From NCBI GenBank assembly GCA_016223165.1, contig JACRPO010000009.1, positions 1,488,001 through 1,552,000 on the forward strand: DNA of 64,000 nt. Direction: 5' to 3'. This document shows, piece by piece, positions 57,049-64,000 of this stretch. Source of the stretch: Burkholderiales bacterium. Its GTDB lineage: Bacteria; Pseudomonadota; Gammaproteobacteria; Burkholderiales; Burkholderiaceae_C. The position numbers and the translations under genes are program-made. A model generated the notes under the pieces. The model saw only the letters and a list, made by a program, of their open reading frames with translations, did no database searches and was not told the DNA's origin. Position 1 is the first letter of the stretch. Every line of letters begins with the position of its first letter.

Positions 57049-58178
57049 TCGGACGCGACCGGGAAGCCCACGAGTCGCGGGATGGCCTCTGTGGCGAGCG
57101 CGAAGTAGTCGGGATCGCGCTCGATGCCGATGCTTTCGTAGCCGACCGCTTCAGCAGCCGCGAGCGTCGAGCCTGACCCGGCAAACGGATCGAGTACCAC
57201 GCCTTGGCCGAGCGGCAGCACGCCGCGCACGACTTGGCGCAGGAAGGCCTGCGGCTTCAGGCTCGGGTGGTTGGCGAGCTTTCGCTCGGCCGCACGGGTC
57301 GGCGAAGAGACGATCACGTCACCGAAGGGCTTGTCCTCGCCGATGCGCCTGAACCCGCCGGTGCCCCAACGGCGCAGGTTGTCCTGCACCCGGCCTTCGA
57401 GCGGACGCCGGAACAGCAGCCAGGGCTCCCACATCGAGCGCGGCATCACGCTCACCCCGTCGAACTCGACGTGCGCATGCTTGGGCCGGTCGCCACCGCG
57501 CATGGTCATCACCAGTCGTACAAGTTCGCCGCGCCGCTCCAGCCCGGCCCGCGCCAGGGCATTCGACACGCGGTGCGACAACAGCGGGTTGCTCGCCACG
57601 ACGACGTTGGCGCCCGGCACCAGCACATCGATCAGCGCACGCGCCCATTCGAAGAAGAAACGATCGAGTGCCTCGAGGTCGGTCGCTGTCAGCACGGTGA
57701 AGCGCGGCAGCGGTGCGCGCTTCGATCCATCGAAACTGGGCGGAATGCGCCACACACCTCCGCGTCCTGCGCGAAGCTTTCGTTGCTCGGCCTCCGTGTA
57801 CTCGACCAGGCCGTACGGCGGATCGGTCACGACGGCATGAATCGACTTGGGAGGCTGCTGCGCAAGCCACTCGATGCAGTTCGACAGCACGAGGCGGGCG
57901 CGGCCAACGCGATGCTGCGCCACCGAGGCCGGCGTGACGACCTTCGCGGCGGGCGCGTCGCTGTCGAAACCCGCGAGCACGTATTGGCCGCGGTCGGTGC
58001 GTTCGAACAGGTCGGGGGTGTTCAGGCGCAGATACGAACGTACCGAGGAAGGCGGGACAGCTTCGCCGATCAACTGCGAAACCTGCACGCAGACCTCGCC
58101 GACCGCCGCGCCGCGCGGGGCGCGCTCGAGAACCTGGACGATGGCGTCGCGGACTTGACCCGGCCGTCTGCGTGTCAT
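57036..58178 (-). CDS. Orphan site-specific DNA methyltransferase (beta-class, N6A/N4C)
   Basis: This 380-residue protein has an N-terminal winged-helix-like domain (~1-70, RDAIVQVLERAPRGA), then motif IV TDPPYG (~120) ahead of motif I VLDPFAGSGSTLAAAE (~345), the order of beta-class enzymes. DPPY favours N6-adenine methylation. No restriction endonuclease gene is beside it, so it may be regulatory, solitary or the survivor of a lost system. It has a recognisable promoter with an inverted repeat across it (58205-58235). Confidence 0.9.
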   Translation of the reverse strand: MTRRRPGQVRDAIVQVLERAPRGAAVGEVCVQVSQLIGEAVPPSSVRSYLRLNTPDLFERTDRGQYVLAGFDSDAPAAKVVTPASVAQHRVGRARLVLSNCIEWLAQQPPKSIHAVVTDPPYGLVEYTEAEQRKLRAGRGGVWRIPPSFDGSKRAPLPRFTVLTATDLEALDRFFFEWARALIDVLVPGANVVVASNPLLSHRVSNALARAGLERRGELVRLVMTMRGGDRPKHAHVEFDGVSVMPRSMWEPWLLFRRPLEGRVQDNLRRWGTGGFRRIGEDKPFGDVIVSSPTRAAERKLANHPSLKPQAFLRQVVRGVLPLGQGVVLDPFAGSGSTLAAAEAVGYESIGIERDPDYFALATEAIPRLVGFPVASDHAR

Positions 58179-58204
58179 GACTTGCCACTGGATGGGGATA
58201 CAGC

Positions 58205-58234
58205 ATGATAGACGTCTGGACGTCGCGGTGTCCA
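58205..58234 (-). promoter_or_regulatory. Sigma70-like promoter of the methyltransferase
   Basis: On the minus strand TGGACA (5/6 to -35) and TATCAT (5/6 to -10) are 18 bases apart. Transcription would start near 58198, about 20 bases before the ATG. Confidence 0.6.
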
Positions 58235-58235
58235 G
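58216..58235. promoter_or_regulatory. Inverted repeat CTGGAC-N8-GTCCAG over the -35 region
   Basis: Perfect 6-bp arms cover the -35 and half the spacer of the promoter. A dimer bound here would block transcription, as in C-protein or methyltransferase autorepression. An ACGTC motif repeats inside. Confidence 0.5.
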
Positions 58236-58286
58236 TCCGTCCGGTCGCGAGGCTTCGACGACCGACCAGCCTGCGCCGTCGCACCC

Positions 58287-59234
58287 CTACCCACGCGGCC
58301 GCGCTGCCTCCCTCAGCACGGCCGCAGGCGGCGGCCGGCGCGGTGTGGTCAGCACCTGCTGCATGCAGCGCCGCAGCCAGCTGTGCGCCGGGTCGGCCCC
58401 GTGGCGCGGGTGCCAGGCCAGCGCCATCGGCAGCGCCGGCACGGGCAACGGCAGGTCGAACAGTTCGAGGCCGAGCCCGGCGTGCATCGCGCGCGCGGTG
58501 CGCTCGGGCACGCAGGCCACCAGATCGCCGCGCGAGGCGACCAGCAGCACGCCGTGCGCGCTCGGCACCGAGATGGCGATGAAGCGCTCGACGCCGGCCT
58601 GCGCCAGCGCCGCATCCACCGGCGAGAGCTCGCCCGGGCGCAGCGTCATCGCGACGTGGCGTTCGGCGACGAAGCGCTTGAGGGTGACCCGCCCCTTGCG
58701 CAGCGGATGGCCGGCGCGCACCGCGCCGACCAGCTTCTGCTCGTAGAGCACCGTCACTTCCACCTCCCTCGGCTGGGCGCGGAAGCCGCCGATGTCGAGG
58801 TCGATGCGGCCCTCGCGCAGGCCCTCGGGGTCGCTCAGTCCTTCGGGCAGGAAGTGCAGGCTCGCCTGCGGCATCGCTTGCTCTAGCGCCGTCGCCAGCG
58901 CGGCGCCGAAGACCACCGGAATGCCTTCCGGCGCGCGCACGACGAAGCGGCGCCGCACGCCCGCGAGGCCGCGCGCGGCGCCCGGCGCCAGCAACGCTTG
59001 CGCCTCGGCGAGCAGGCGCGCCACCGGCTCGGCGAGCTCCAGCGCGCGCGGTGTCGGCACCAGGCGGCGGCCGGCGCGCACCAGCACCGGATCGCCCACC
59101 GCCTCGCGGATGCGTGCCAGCGTGTGGCTCATCGCCGGCGTGCTGAGGTGCATGCGCTCGGCGGCGCGCGTGACGCTGCGCGTGGCGAGCAAGGCGTCGA
59201 GCGCGGCGAGCAGGCCGAGGTCGAAGGTCTTCAT
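58287..59234 (-). CDS. LysR family transcriptional regulator
   Basis: This 315-residue protein has an N-terminal LysR HTH (LDALLATRSVTRAAERMHLS, ~10-30) and a C-terminal two-lobe effector domain (~90-300). It is divergent from a DHA2-type exporter and likely controls it. Start is ATG 59234 (MKTFDLG), which lies inside the first unit of a 14-bp repeat array; the track start 59267 lies in the second or third unit. Confidence 0.92.
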   Translation of the reverse strand: MKTFDLGLLAALDALLATRSVTRAAERMHLSTPAMSHTLARIREAVGDPVLVRAGRRLVPTPRALELAEPVARLLAEAQALLAPGAARGLAGVRRRFVVRAPEGIPVVFGAALATALEQAMPQASLHFLPEGLSDPEGLREGRIDLDIGGFRAQPREVEVTVLYEQKLVGAVRAGHPLRKGRVTLKRFVAERHVAMTLRPGELSPVDAALAQAGVERFIAISVPSAHGVLLVASRGDLVACVPERTARAMHAGLGLELFDLPLPVPALPMALAWHPRHGADPAHSWLRRCMQQVLTTPRRPPPAAVLREAARPRG

Positions 59235-59351
59235 GCTGATGTCCTCACGGCAGCGTCCTCGCAGCAACGTCCCTCATGGCAAGCCTTCATGGCAGGCCTT
59301 CATGGCGAGGCCTTCACGGCAACGTCTTCACGGCCATGTTTTCATGGCATG
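59227..59351. repeat. Nine imperfect 14-bp tandem repeats between lysR and MFS gene
   Basis: Units such as GTCTTCATGCTGAT, GCCTTCATGGCGAG, GCCTTCACGGCAAC and GTTTTCATGGCATG follow one another with one 13-base unit. On the lysR-sense strand most units carry ATGAAG or GTGAAG, the same as the real start, so the array repeats the start-codon context in shifting frames. Confidence 0.85.
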
Positions 59352-59440
59352 CAACTATAGGTTCAGATCATTGCACTGTACAAACCAATGGCCGCTCCCG
59401 ACACTGCGCCCCAACTCGTATCCGCCACCGGAGCCTCGCC

Positions 59441-60862
59441 ATGGAAACCCCTCACCCACGCACCGCCCCCGTCTTCGCGGCCTTCGTCGCGATGCTGGTG
59501 CTGGCCGCGCTGGACCAGACCATCCTCTCGACGGCGCTGCCGGCCATCGCCCGCGAGTTGCACGGCGCCGACCGCGTGTCGTGGGTCTTCTCGGCCTACC
59601 TGATGGCCTCCACCGTCGCCATTCCGCTCTACGGCCGGCTGGCCGACATCCACGGCAGCAAGCCGGTGCTGGTGCTGGCGATCACGCTTTTCGGGCTCGG
59701 TTCGCTGGCCGGCGGCCTGGCCAGCGACATGACGATGCTGATCGCCGCGCGCGCCATCCAGGGCGCCGGCGGCGGCGGGTTGATGACGTTGACGCTGCTC
59801 GGCATGGCCGACCTCGTGCCGAGCGAGCAGTTGCCGCGGCGCCAGGCGCTGCTCGGCGCGTCCTACGGCCTGGCGACGATGTTCGGGCCGCTGATCGGCG
59901 GCGCCATCGTCGAGAACGGATCGTGGCAGTGGACCTTCTTCATGAACGTGCCGGTGGCGGCACTGGCACTCACCGTCGTCGCCTGGGGCCTGCCGCGCCG
60001 CGCCGCGCACGCCGCCGAGCGCGTCGACTGGCTCGGCGCGGCGCTGCTGGGTGCCACGCTGGCGACGCTGCTGCTGGCCACGCGGCGCGATGCGAGCACG
60101 GCTGCCACCTGGGGCTGGCTGGCGATGAGCGCCGCGCTCGCGCTCTCGTTCGTGTGGCGGCAACGGCGCAGCTTGCACCCGATCGTGCCGCCGGCGCTGT
60201 TCGCGAGCCGCGCCTTCGTGGCCGCGGCCGGGCTCAGCGCATTGGCCGGCGTGGCGCTCTTCGCCGGCGTCGTCTTCCTGCCGCTGTACCTGCAGACGGC
60301 GCTGGCGTTGTCGCCCACGGCATCGGCGTGGCACCTGCTGCCGCTGATGGCGGGGCTCACCACCGCAGCCATCACCGGCGGCCGCGCCCTGCGCGCCCAG
60401 GCGCCGGTGCGGGCCATGGCGCTCGCGGCCAGCGGGCTGATGGCGCTGTCGTTCGCGGCCCTGGTACTCGTCTTCCGGTTCCTGCCGGGGCAGGCGCTGG
60501 CGCTGTCGGTGTGCGTGCTGCCGTTGGGCATCGGCACCGGGCTCCTGTTCCCGCTGGTGACGATGCTGTCGCGCCGCCTCGCGCCGGTGAGGCATGTGGG
60601 CGCGGCGACAGCGGCCCCCGTCATGCTGCGCGCGCTCGGCGGCGCGCTGGGTGTCTCGGCGCTCGGGGCGCTGCTGGCGCAGCAGATCACCGAGCGCATG
60701 GCCGGGACAGCGCATGCCGGCTACGCGGCCGCCTTTGCCGGCGCCGCGCAACCCGTCTACGCGATCGTCGCGCTGCTGTGCCTGCTGGGCGGCGCGGCAG
60801 CCTTCGCCGCGCTGCCACGGCGCACGCCGCAGCCGGGGCCGCCGATCCCGCAGCCGGCTTGA
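59441..60862 (+). CDS. DHA2 (EmrB/QacA-type) MFS multidrug exporter
   Basis: This 473-residue protein has about fourteen membrane helices. Signatures are LDQTILSTALPAIARELHG in helix 1, GRLADIHGSKPVLV between helices 2 and 3, and RAIQGAGGGGLMTL in helix 4. Start 59441 has GGAG 7 bases upstream; the track start lies in the repeat array. It is likely controlled by the divergent LysR protein. Substrate is unknown. Confidence 0.92.
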   Translation: METPHPRTAPVFAAFVAMLVLAALDQTILSTALPAIARELHGADRVSWVFSAYLMASTVAIPLYGRLADIHGSKPVLVLAITLFGLGSLAGGLASDMTMLIAARAIQGAGGGGLMTLTLLGMADLVPSEQLPRRQALLGASYGLATMFGPLIGGAIVENGSWQWTFFMNVPVAALALTVVAWGLPRRAAHAAERVDWLGAALLGATLATLLLATRRDASTAATWGWLAMSAALALSFVWRQRRSLHPIVPPALFASRAFVAAAGLSALAGVALFAGVVFLPLYLQTALALSPTASAWHLLPLMAGLTTAAITGGRALRAQAPVRAMALAASGLMALSFAALVLVFRFLPGQALALSVCVLPLGIGTGLLFPLVTMLSRRLAPVRHVGAATAAPVMLRALGGALGVSALGALLAQQITERMAGTAHAGYAAAFAGAAQPVYAIVALLCLLGGAAAFAALPRRTPQPGPPIPQPA

Positions 60863-60996
60863 GATGACGGTGCCGCGCCGGCGGTGAGGGGCCAGCACCA
60901 GCGCGGCGCAGGCGCAGCAGAACGCGGCGGAGGCACAGCACAAAGCGCTGCGCAAGCGCAACCGCGGCACCCCAGGGCGGCCACACAATCGCCGCC

Positions 60997-61017
60997 ATGG
61001 ACCTCGCCCTTCGCTGA
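60997..61017 (+). other. Six-codon leader ORF overlapping the next start
   Basis: ATGGACCTCGCC... encodes MDLALR and its TGA overlaps the next ATG (TGATG). It has no strong ribosome site. It could couple translation or be chance. Confidence 0.25.
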
Positions 61018-62231
61018 TGCGCCCCCGCCTGCCTGCCGGCGTGTGGGTGCTCGGCTTCGTCAGCATGCTGGCCGACGTGGCCTCGGAGATGGTGCACAGC
61101 CTGCTGCCGCTGTTCCTCGTCGGCACGCTCGGCGTCAGCGTGCTCGCGGTCGGCGTCATCGAAGGCATCGCCGAGGCCACGGCGCTGATCGTGAAGGTCT
61201 TCTCGGGTGCGCTGAGCGACCGGCTCGGCCGCCGCAAGGGCCTGGCGCTCGCCGGCTACACGCTGGGGGCGCTGACCAAGCCCTTCTTCGCGCTCGCCAC
61301 CGGCGTCGGCCTCGTCATCGCGGCGCGCTTCGTCGACCGCGTCGGCAAGGGCATCCGCGGCGCGCCGCGTGACGCGCTGCTCGCCGACATCACGCCCGGC
61401 GGCCTGCGCGGCGCCGCCTTCGGCCTGCGCCAGTCGCTCGACACGGTGGGCGCAGTGCTCGGCCCGCTGCTGGCCACGGCGCTGATGCTCGCCTGGGCCA
61501 ACGACATCCGCGCCGTCTTCTGGGTGGCGGTGGTGCCGGGGCTGATGGCGGCGCTGCTGCTCTGGGTGGGCGTGCACGAGCCTGTGCGCGCGGCGCGCGC
61601 CCCGGACGAGGCCGACGCGCCGGCGCGCAACCCCATCCGCCGCGAGGCGCTGGCGCGGCTGGGCGCGGGCTACTGGCGCATCGTGGCGCTCGGCGCCGTC
61701 TTCACGCTGGCGCGCTTCAGCGAGGCCTTCCTCGTGCTGCGTGCGCCGCAGGTGGGCATGGCGATGGCCTGGGTGCCGCTGGTGATGGTGGCGATGAGCG
61801 TCGTCTACGCGGCCAGCGCCTACCCGTTCGGCAAGCTCGGCGACACGGTGAGCCGGCCGGCGCTGCTGGCCGGCTCGCTGGCCGTGCTGATCGCCGCCGA
61901 CCTCGTGCTCGCCGCGGCCGCCGATGCCGCCGGGCTGCTGCTCGGGGTGGCCCTGTGGGGCGTGCACATGGGCATGTCGCAGGGCCTGCTCGGCGCCATG
62001 GTGGCCGACAGCGCGCCGGCCGACCTGCGCGGCACCGCTTTCGGTGTCTTCAATCTCTTCAGCGGCCTGGCGATGCTGGCGGCGAGCGTCATCGCGGGCG
62101 CACTCTGGCAGGGCTTCGGTGCGGCGGCGACGTTCCACGCCGGGGCGGCGTTCGCGGCCGTCACGCTCGCCGCGCTGGCCTTCGACCACCGGCACCGCGC
62201 TCACCACGCCCACGACGCCCGCAGGGATTAG
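61017..62231 (+). CDS. MFS transporter
   Basis: This 404-residue protein has about twelve membrane helices. Marks are SMLADVASEMVHSLLPLFLV at the start, SGALSDRLGRRKGLALAGY between helices 2 and 3, and RFVDRVGKGIRGAPRDAL, all typical of the group containing uncharacterised YfkF/YxiO-like transporters. Start ATG 61017 has no clear Shine-Dalgarno. Substrate is unknown. Confidence 0.88.
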   Translation: MRPRLPAGVWVLGFVSMLADVASEMVHSLLPLFLVGTLGVSVLAVGVIEGIAEATALIVKVFSGALSDRLGRRKGLALAGYTLGALTKPFFALATGVGLVIAARFVDRVGKGIRGAPRDALLADITPGGLRGAAFGLRQSLDTVGAVLGPLLATALMLAWANDIRAVFWVAVVPGLMAALLLWVGVHEPVRAARAPDEADAPARNPIRREALARLGAGYWRIVALGAVFTLARFSEAFLVLRAPQVGMAMAWVPLVMVAMSVVYAASAYPFGKLGDTVSRPALLAGSLAVLIAADLVLAAAADAAGLLLGVALWGVHMGMSQGLLGAMVADSAPADLRGTAFGVFNLFSGLAMLAASVIAGALWQGFGAAATFHAGAAFAAVTLAALAFDHRHRAHHAHDARRD

Positions 62232-62298
62232 CGCGGCCGGGCGCAGATCGCTTGCATCCTTGTGCACACCATCACCTCCCGGCCGCAGAATCCCACCC

Positions 62299-62751
62299 AT
62301 GCCAACCGCCGCCGCACCGCCCGATGCCGAAGCGCCGGGCACCATCCTGTGCATCGAGGACCACCCGGTCAGCATGGAGCTCGTCGAGGCGATGCTCGCC
62401 AACTTCCCGGGCATCACGCTGATCAAGGCCGACACCGGGCGCGAGGGCGTGCGCCTCGCGCTCGAGTCGCCGCCCGACCTCATCCTGCTCGACATGAACC
62501 TGCCCGACATCAGCGGCCTGGAGGTCGTGCGCGCGCTCAACGAGCCGATCGCGCAGCGGCGCTTCCGCGTCATCCTGCTCACCGCCGACAGCTTCTCGAT
62601 CGACGTCGTGAAGGCGATGTCGCTCGGCGCGCACGCCTACTGGCACAAGCCGCTGACGAGCCAGCGCGTGTTCGCCGAGTTGCCGCGCGCGCTGCAGGGA
62701 GCGCGCGCCGACCGGCAGCGCATGCAGGCACGCGGCGCGCGGCCGAGCTGA
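62299..62751 (+). CDS. Stand-alone response regulator receiver protein
   Basis: This 150-residue protein is a single receiver domain: acidic pair in LCIEDHPVS, phospho-acceptor Asp in LILLDMNLPD, Thr in LLTADS and Lys in WHKPL. No output domain follows, only a basic tail. It likely shuttles phosphate or acts by protein binding, like CheY-type proteins. No histidine kinase is next to it. ATG 62299 begins the family core. Confidence 0.9.
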   Translation: MPTAAAPPDAEAPGTILCIEDHPVSMELVEAMLANFPGITLIKADTGREGVRLALESPPDLILLDMNLPDISGLEVVRALNEPIAQRRFRVILLTADSFSIDVVKAMSLGAHAYWHKPLTSQRVFAELPRALQGARADRQRMQARGARPS

Positions 62752-62837
62752 CCGCGGCGGCGGTGCGGCCGGCGCCGCGTCGCGGCGGCGAACCCGGCCT
62801 GAACCGGGCCTGAACCCGCCCCGTCGCCCGCGCCGGA

Positions 62838-63980
62838 TCAGCCCGGCGCCGCTGGCCGCGCCGAAGGCGTGAACGCGTCCGAGAAGCAACGCTCCTCGCT
62901 CAGCCCGTGGCCGAGGAAGTCCGGCACCGCCGCCTGCACCATGCGCATCGAGCCGCAGGCGTAGACCTCGAACCCCGTGAGGTCGGGGTGGTCGGCGAGC
63001 AGGGCCTCGTGCACGTAGCCGCGCCGGCCGGTCCAGCTCGCGTCGTCGCCCGCCTCCGAGAGCACCGGCACGAAATGGAAGTTGGGGTGGGCCCGCTGCC
63101 ACGCCTCGACCTGGTCGAGCAGGTACAGGTCGCATCGCCGGCGCACGCCCCAGTACAGGTGCAGCGGCCGCCGCACGCCGCGGCGGAACGCCTCCTCGAG
63201 CATGCTCTTGATGGGCGCGAAGCCGGTGGCGCCGGCCAGCAGCAGCGCCGGCCGCTCGCTCGTGCTCAGCGTGAAGCGGCCGAGCGGCCCTTCGATGTCG
63301 AGCGCATCGCCCACGGCCATCTTCTCGAAGACATGCGTGGTGAAGCGGCCGCCGGGCATGCGGCGGATGTGCAGCTCGATGGTGTCGCCGGCCGTCGAAG
63401 GCGTTGTGGCGGGGTCGGCCGGCACGTTGGCGAAGGAGAAGGCGCGCTTGCTGCCGTCGCCCTGCACGATGTTGATGTACTGTCCGGCGATGAAGGGCAT
63501 GTGCTCGCCCTCGGGCAGGCGGATGAACACGCGCATGAGGTCGGTGGACAGCCGCTGCATCGACGTGACGAGCGCGCGCTGCCGGCGCATGGCGCTGCCG
63601 CCGGCCGCGGCCGCCTGGCTGGCCGTGTCGCCGGCCGCATCGCCGGACACATCGCCAGACATGAGCGAAGCGGTGCCCTCGACCTCGAGCTCCACGTCCT
63701 CCAGCGCCACGGCGCAGCACATCAGCGCCTGGCCGCGCGCGCGCATCGCGGCGGTGAGCGCGGCCTCCTGGAACGGCCCGGGCTCGACACGGCCGTGCAG
63801 CACCGTGCAGGCGCACAGGCCGCAGCCGCCGGCGCGGCAGTCGTAGGGCAGGGCGAGGCCGGCGCGCAGCCCCGCCTCGAGCAGTGTCTCGCCCGGCCGC
63901 GCCGCGATGCGCGCCGGCCCCGGGTGCATCGTCAGCTGCAACGGCTGCCCGGCGCCGCGCCGCGGCGGCAGCCACGGCAT
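62838..63980 (-). CDS. 2Fe-2S ferredoxin-NAD(P)H oxidoreductase (CDP-6-deoxyglucoseen reductase-like)
   Basis: This protein of about 380 residues has an N-terminal plant-type ferredoxin domain (CRAGGCGLCACTV with a fourth Cys in LMCCAV), an FAD-binding barrel (FIAGQYINIVQ, RAFSFANVP), and an NAD(P)-binding domain (LLAGATGFAPIKSMLEEA, YACGSMRMVQAA). Betaproteobacterial members are called CDP-6-deoxy-delta-3,4-glucoseen reductase but more likely are general electron-transfer partners. A ~30-residue Ala/Gly/Asp-rich insert joins the first two domains. Start could be ATG 63980, GTG 63992, or beyond the window, since the frame stays open to its edge. Confidence 0.87.
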   Translation of the reverse strand: MPWLPPRRGAGQPLQLTMHPGPARIAARPGETLLEAGLRAGLALPYDCRAGGCGLCACTVLHGRVEPGPFQEAALTAAMRARGQALMCCAVALEDVELEVEGTASLMSGDVSGDAAGDTASQAAAAGGSAMRRQRALVTSMQRLSTDLMRVFIRLPEGEHMPFIAGQYINIVQGDGSKRAFSFANVPADPATTPSTAGDTIELHIRRMPGGRFTTHVFEKMAVGDALDIEGPLGRFTLSTSERPALLLAGATGFAPIKSMLEEAFRRGVRRPLHLYWGVRRRCDLYLLDQVEAWQRAHPNFHFVPVLSEAGDDASWTGRRGYVHEALLADHPDLTGFEVYACGSMRMVQAAVPDFLGHGLSEERCFSDAFTPSARPAAPG

Positions 63981-64000
63981 GAGCACGAGCACGAGCGTGC

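Noticed and set aside
59227-59351. CRISPR array
   Set aside because: Units are 13-14 bp, contiguous and without spacers; no cas genes in the window.
62838-63980. Reductase as evidence of a deoxysugar cluster
   Set aside because: No sugar-nucleotide genes are near; the family name is an annotation habit and the protein is a general 2Fe-2S flavin reductase.

Overview
The window is a stretch of chromosome from a very GC-rich betaproteobacterium, most likely order Burkholderiales in the Rubrivivax/Leptothrix/Methylibium neighbourhood. This rests on gene order (mscL-petABC-sspAB, dciA-M23-secA-argJ), a DUF1631 protein, a 1321-residue DUF3683 flavin/iron-sulfur dehydrogenase, a Bug/TctC solute-binding protein and almost exclusive use of G/C in third codon positions. 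Genes are packed tightly, often with ATGA or GTGA overlaps. I see no rRNA, CRISPR array, insertion sequence, integrase or phage gene. There is one tRNA, tRNA-Thr(TGT).

Layout. 1-7.5 kb is core: a truncated DUF1631 gene, mscL, the cytochrome bc1 operon petABC, sspA-sspB and tRNA-Thr. 7.5-18.8 kb carries dciA, a membrane M23 peptidase, then a three-gene cassette (alpha/beta hydrolase, 860-residue membrane protein with a spermidine-synthase-like fold, PCMT-like protein with an export-like N-terminus), a second M23 peptidase, and secA. 18.9-28.1 kb holds a secreted subtilase, a lipoprotein, argJ, an MFS transporter and a lipoprotein metallopeptidase with IPT/TIG domains. 28.2-34.2 kb holds a DMT exporter and the glycerol-3-phosphate/glycerophosphodiester uptake operon ugpBAECQ. 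34.4-42.7 kb holds the DUF3683 dehydrogenase, a panE-like reductase, and a tetR-tctC-amidase operon.

The most interesting block is 43-52 kb, all on the minus strand: arsS (arsenosugar radical SAM), a DUF547 protein, two glycosyltransferases of the TIGR04283 and DUF2064/TIGR04282 types, a phosphonate-type ABC transporter in the order phnD-phnE-phnC, and a metallophosphoesterase. Most joints are 4-base overlaps, so this reads as one translationally coupled unit. It joins arsenosugar-type biosynthesis to an oxyanion importer with no phosphonate catabolic genes nearby. It also carries an unusual density of short tandem repeats.

52-64 kb holds a PCu(A)C copper chaperone, a VOC protein and a universal stress protein separated by two FNR-type boxes, a Crp/Fnr regulator without the iron-sulfur cysteines, a second VOC protein, an adenosine-deaminase-like enzyme, an orphan DNA methyltransferase with a promoter/operator I can point to, a LysR/MFS divergent pair separated by a 14-bp tandem repeat array, another MFS transporter, a stand-alone receiver protein and a 2Fe-2S flavin reductase that runs close to the window edge.

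All functional calls come from reading motifs in the supplied translations and sequence. No database search was run.
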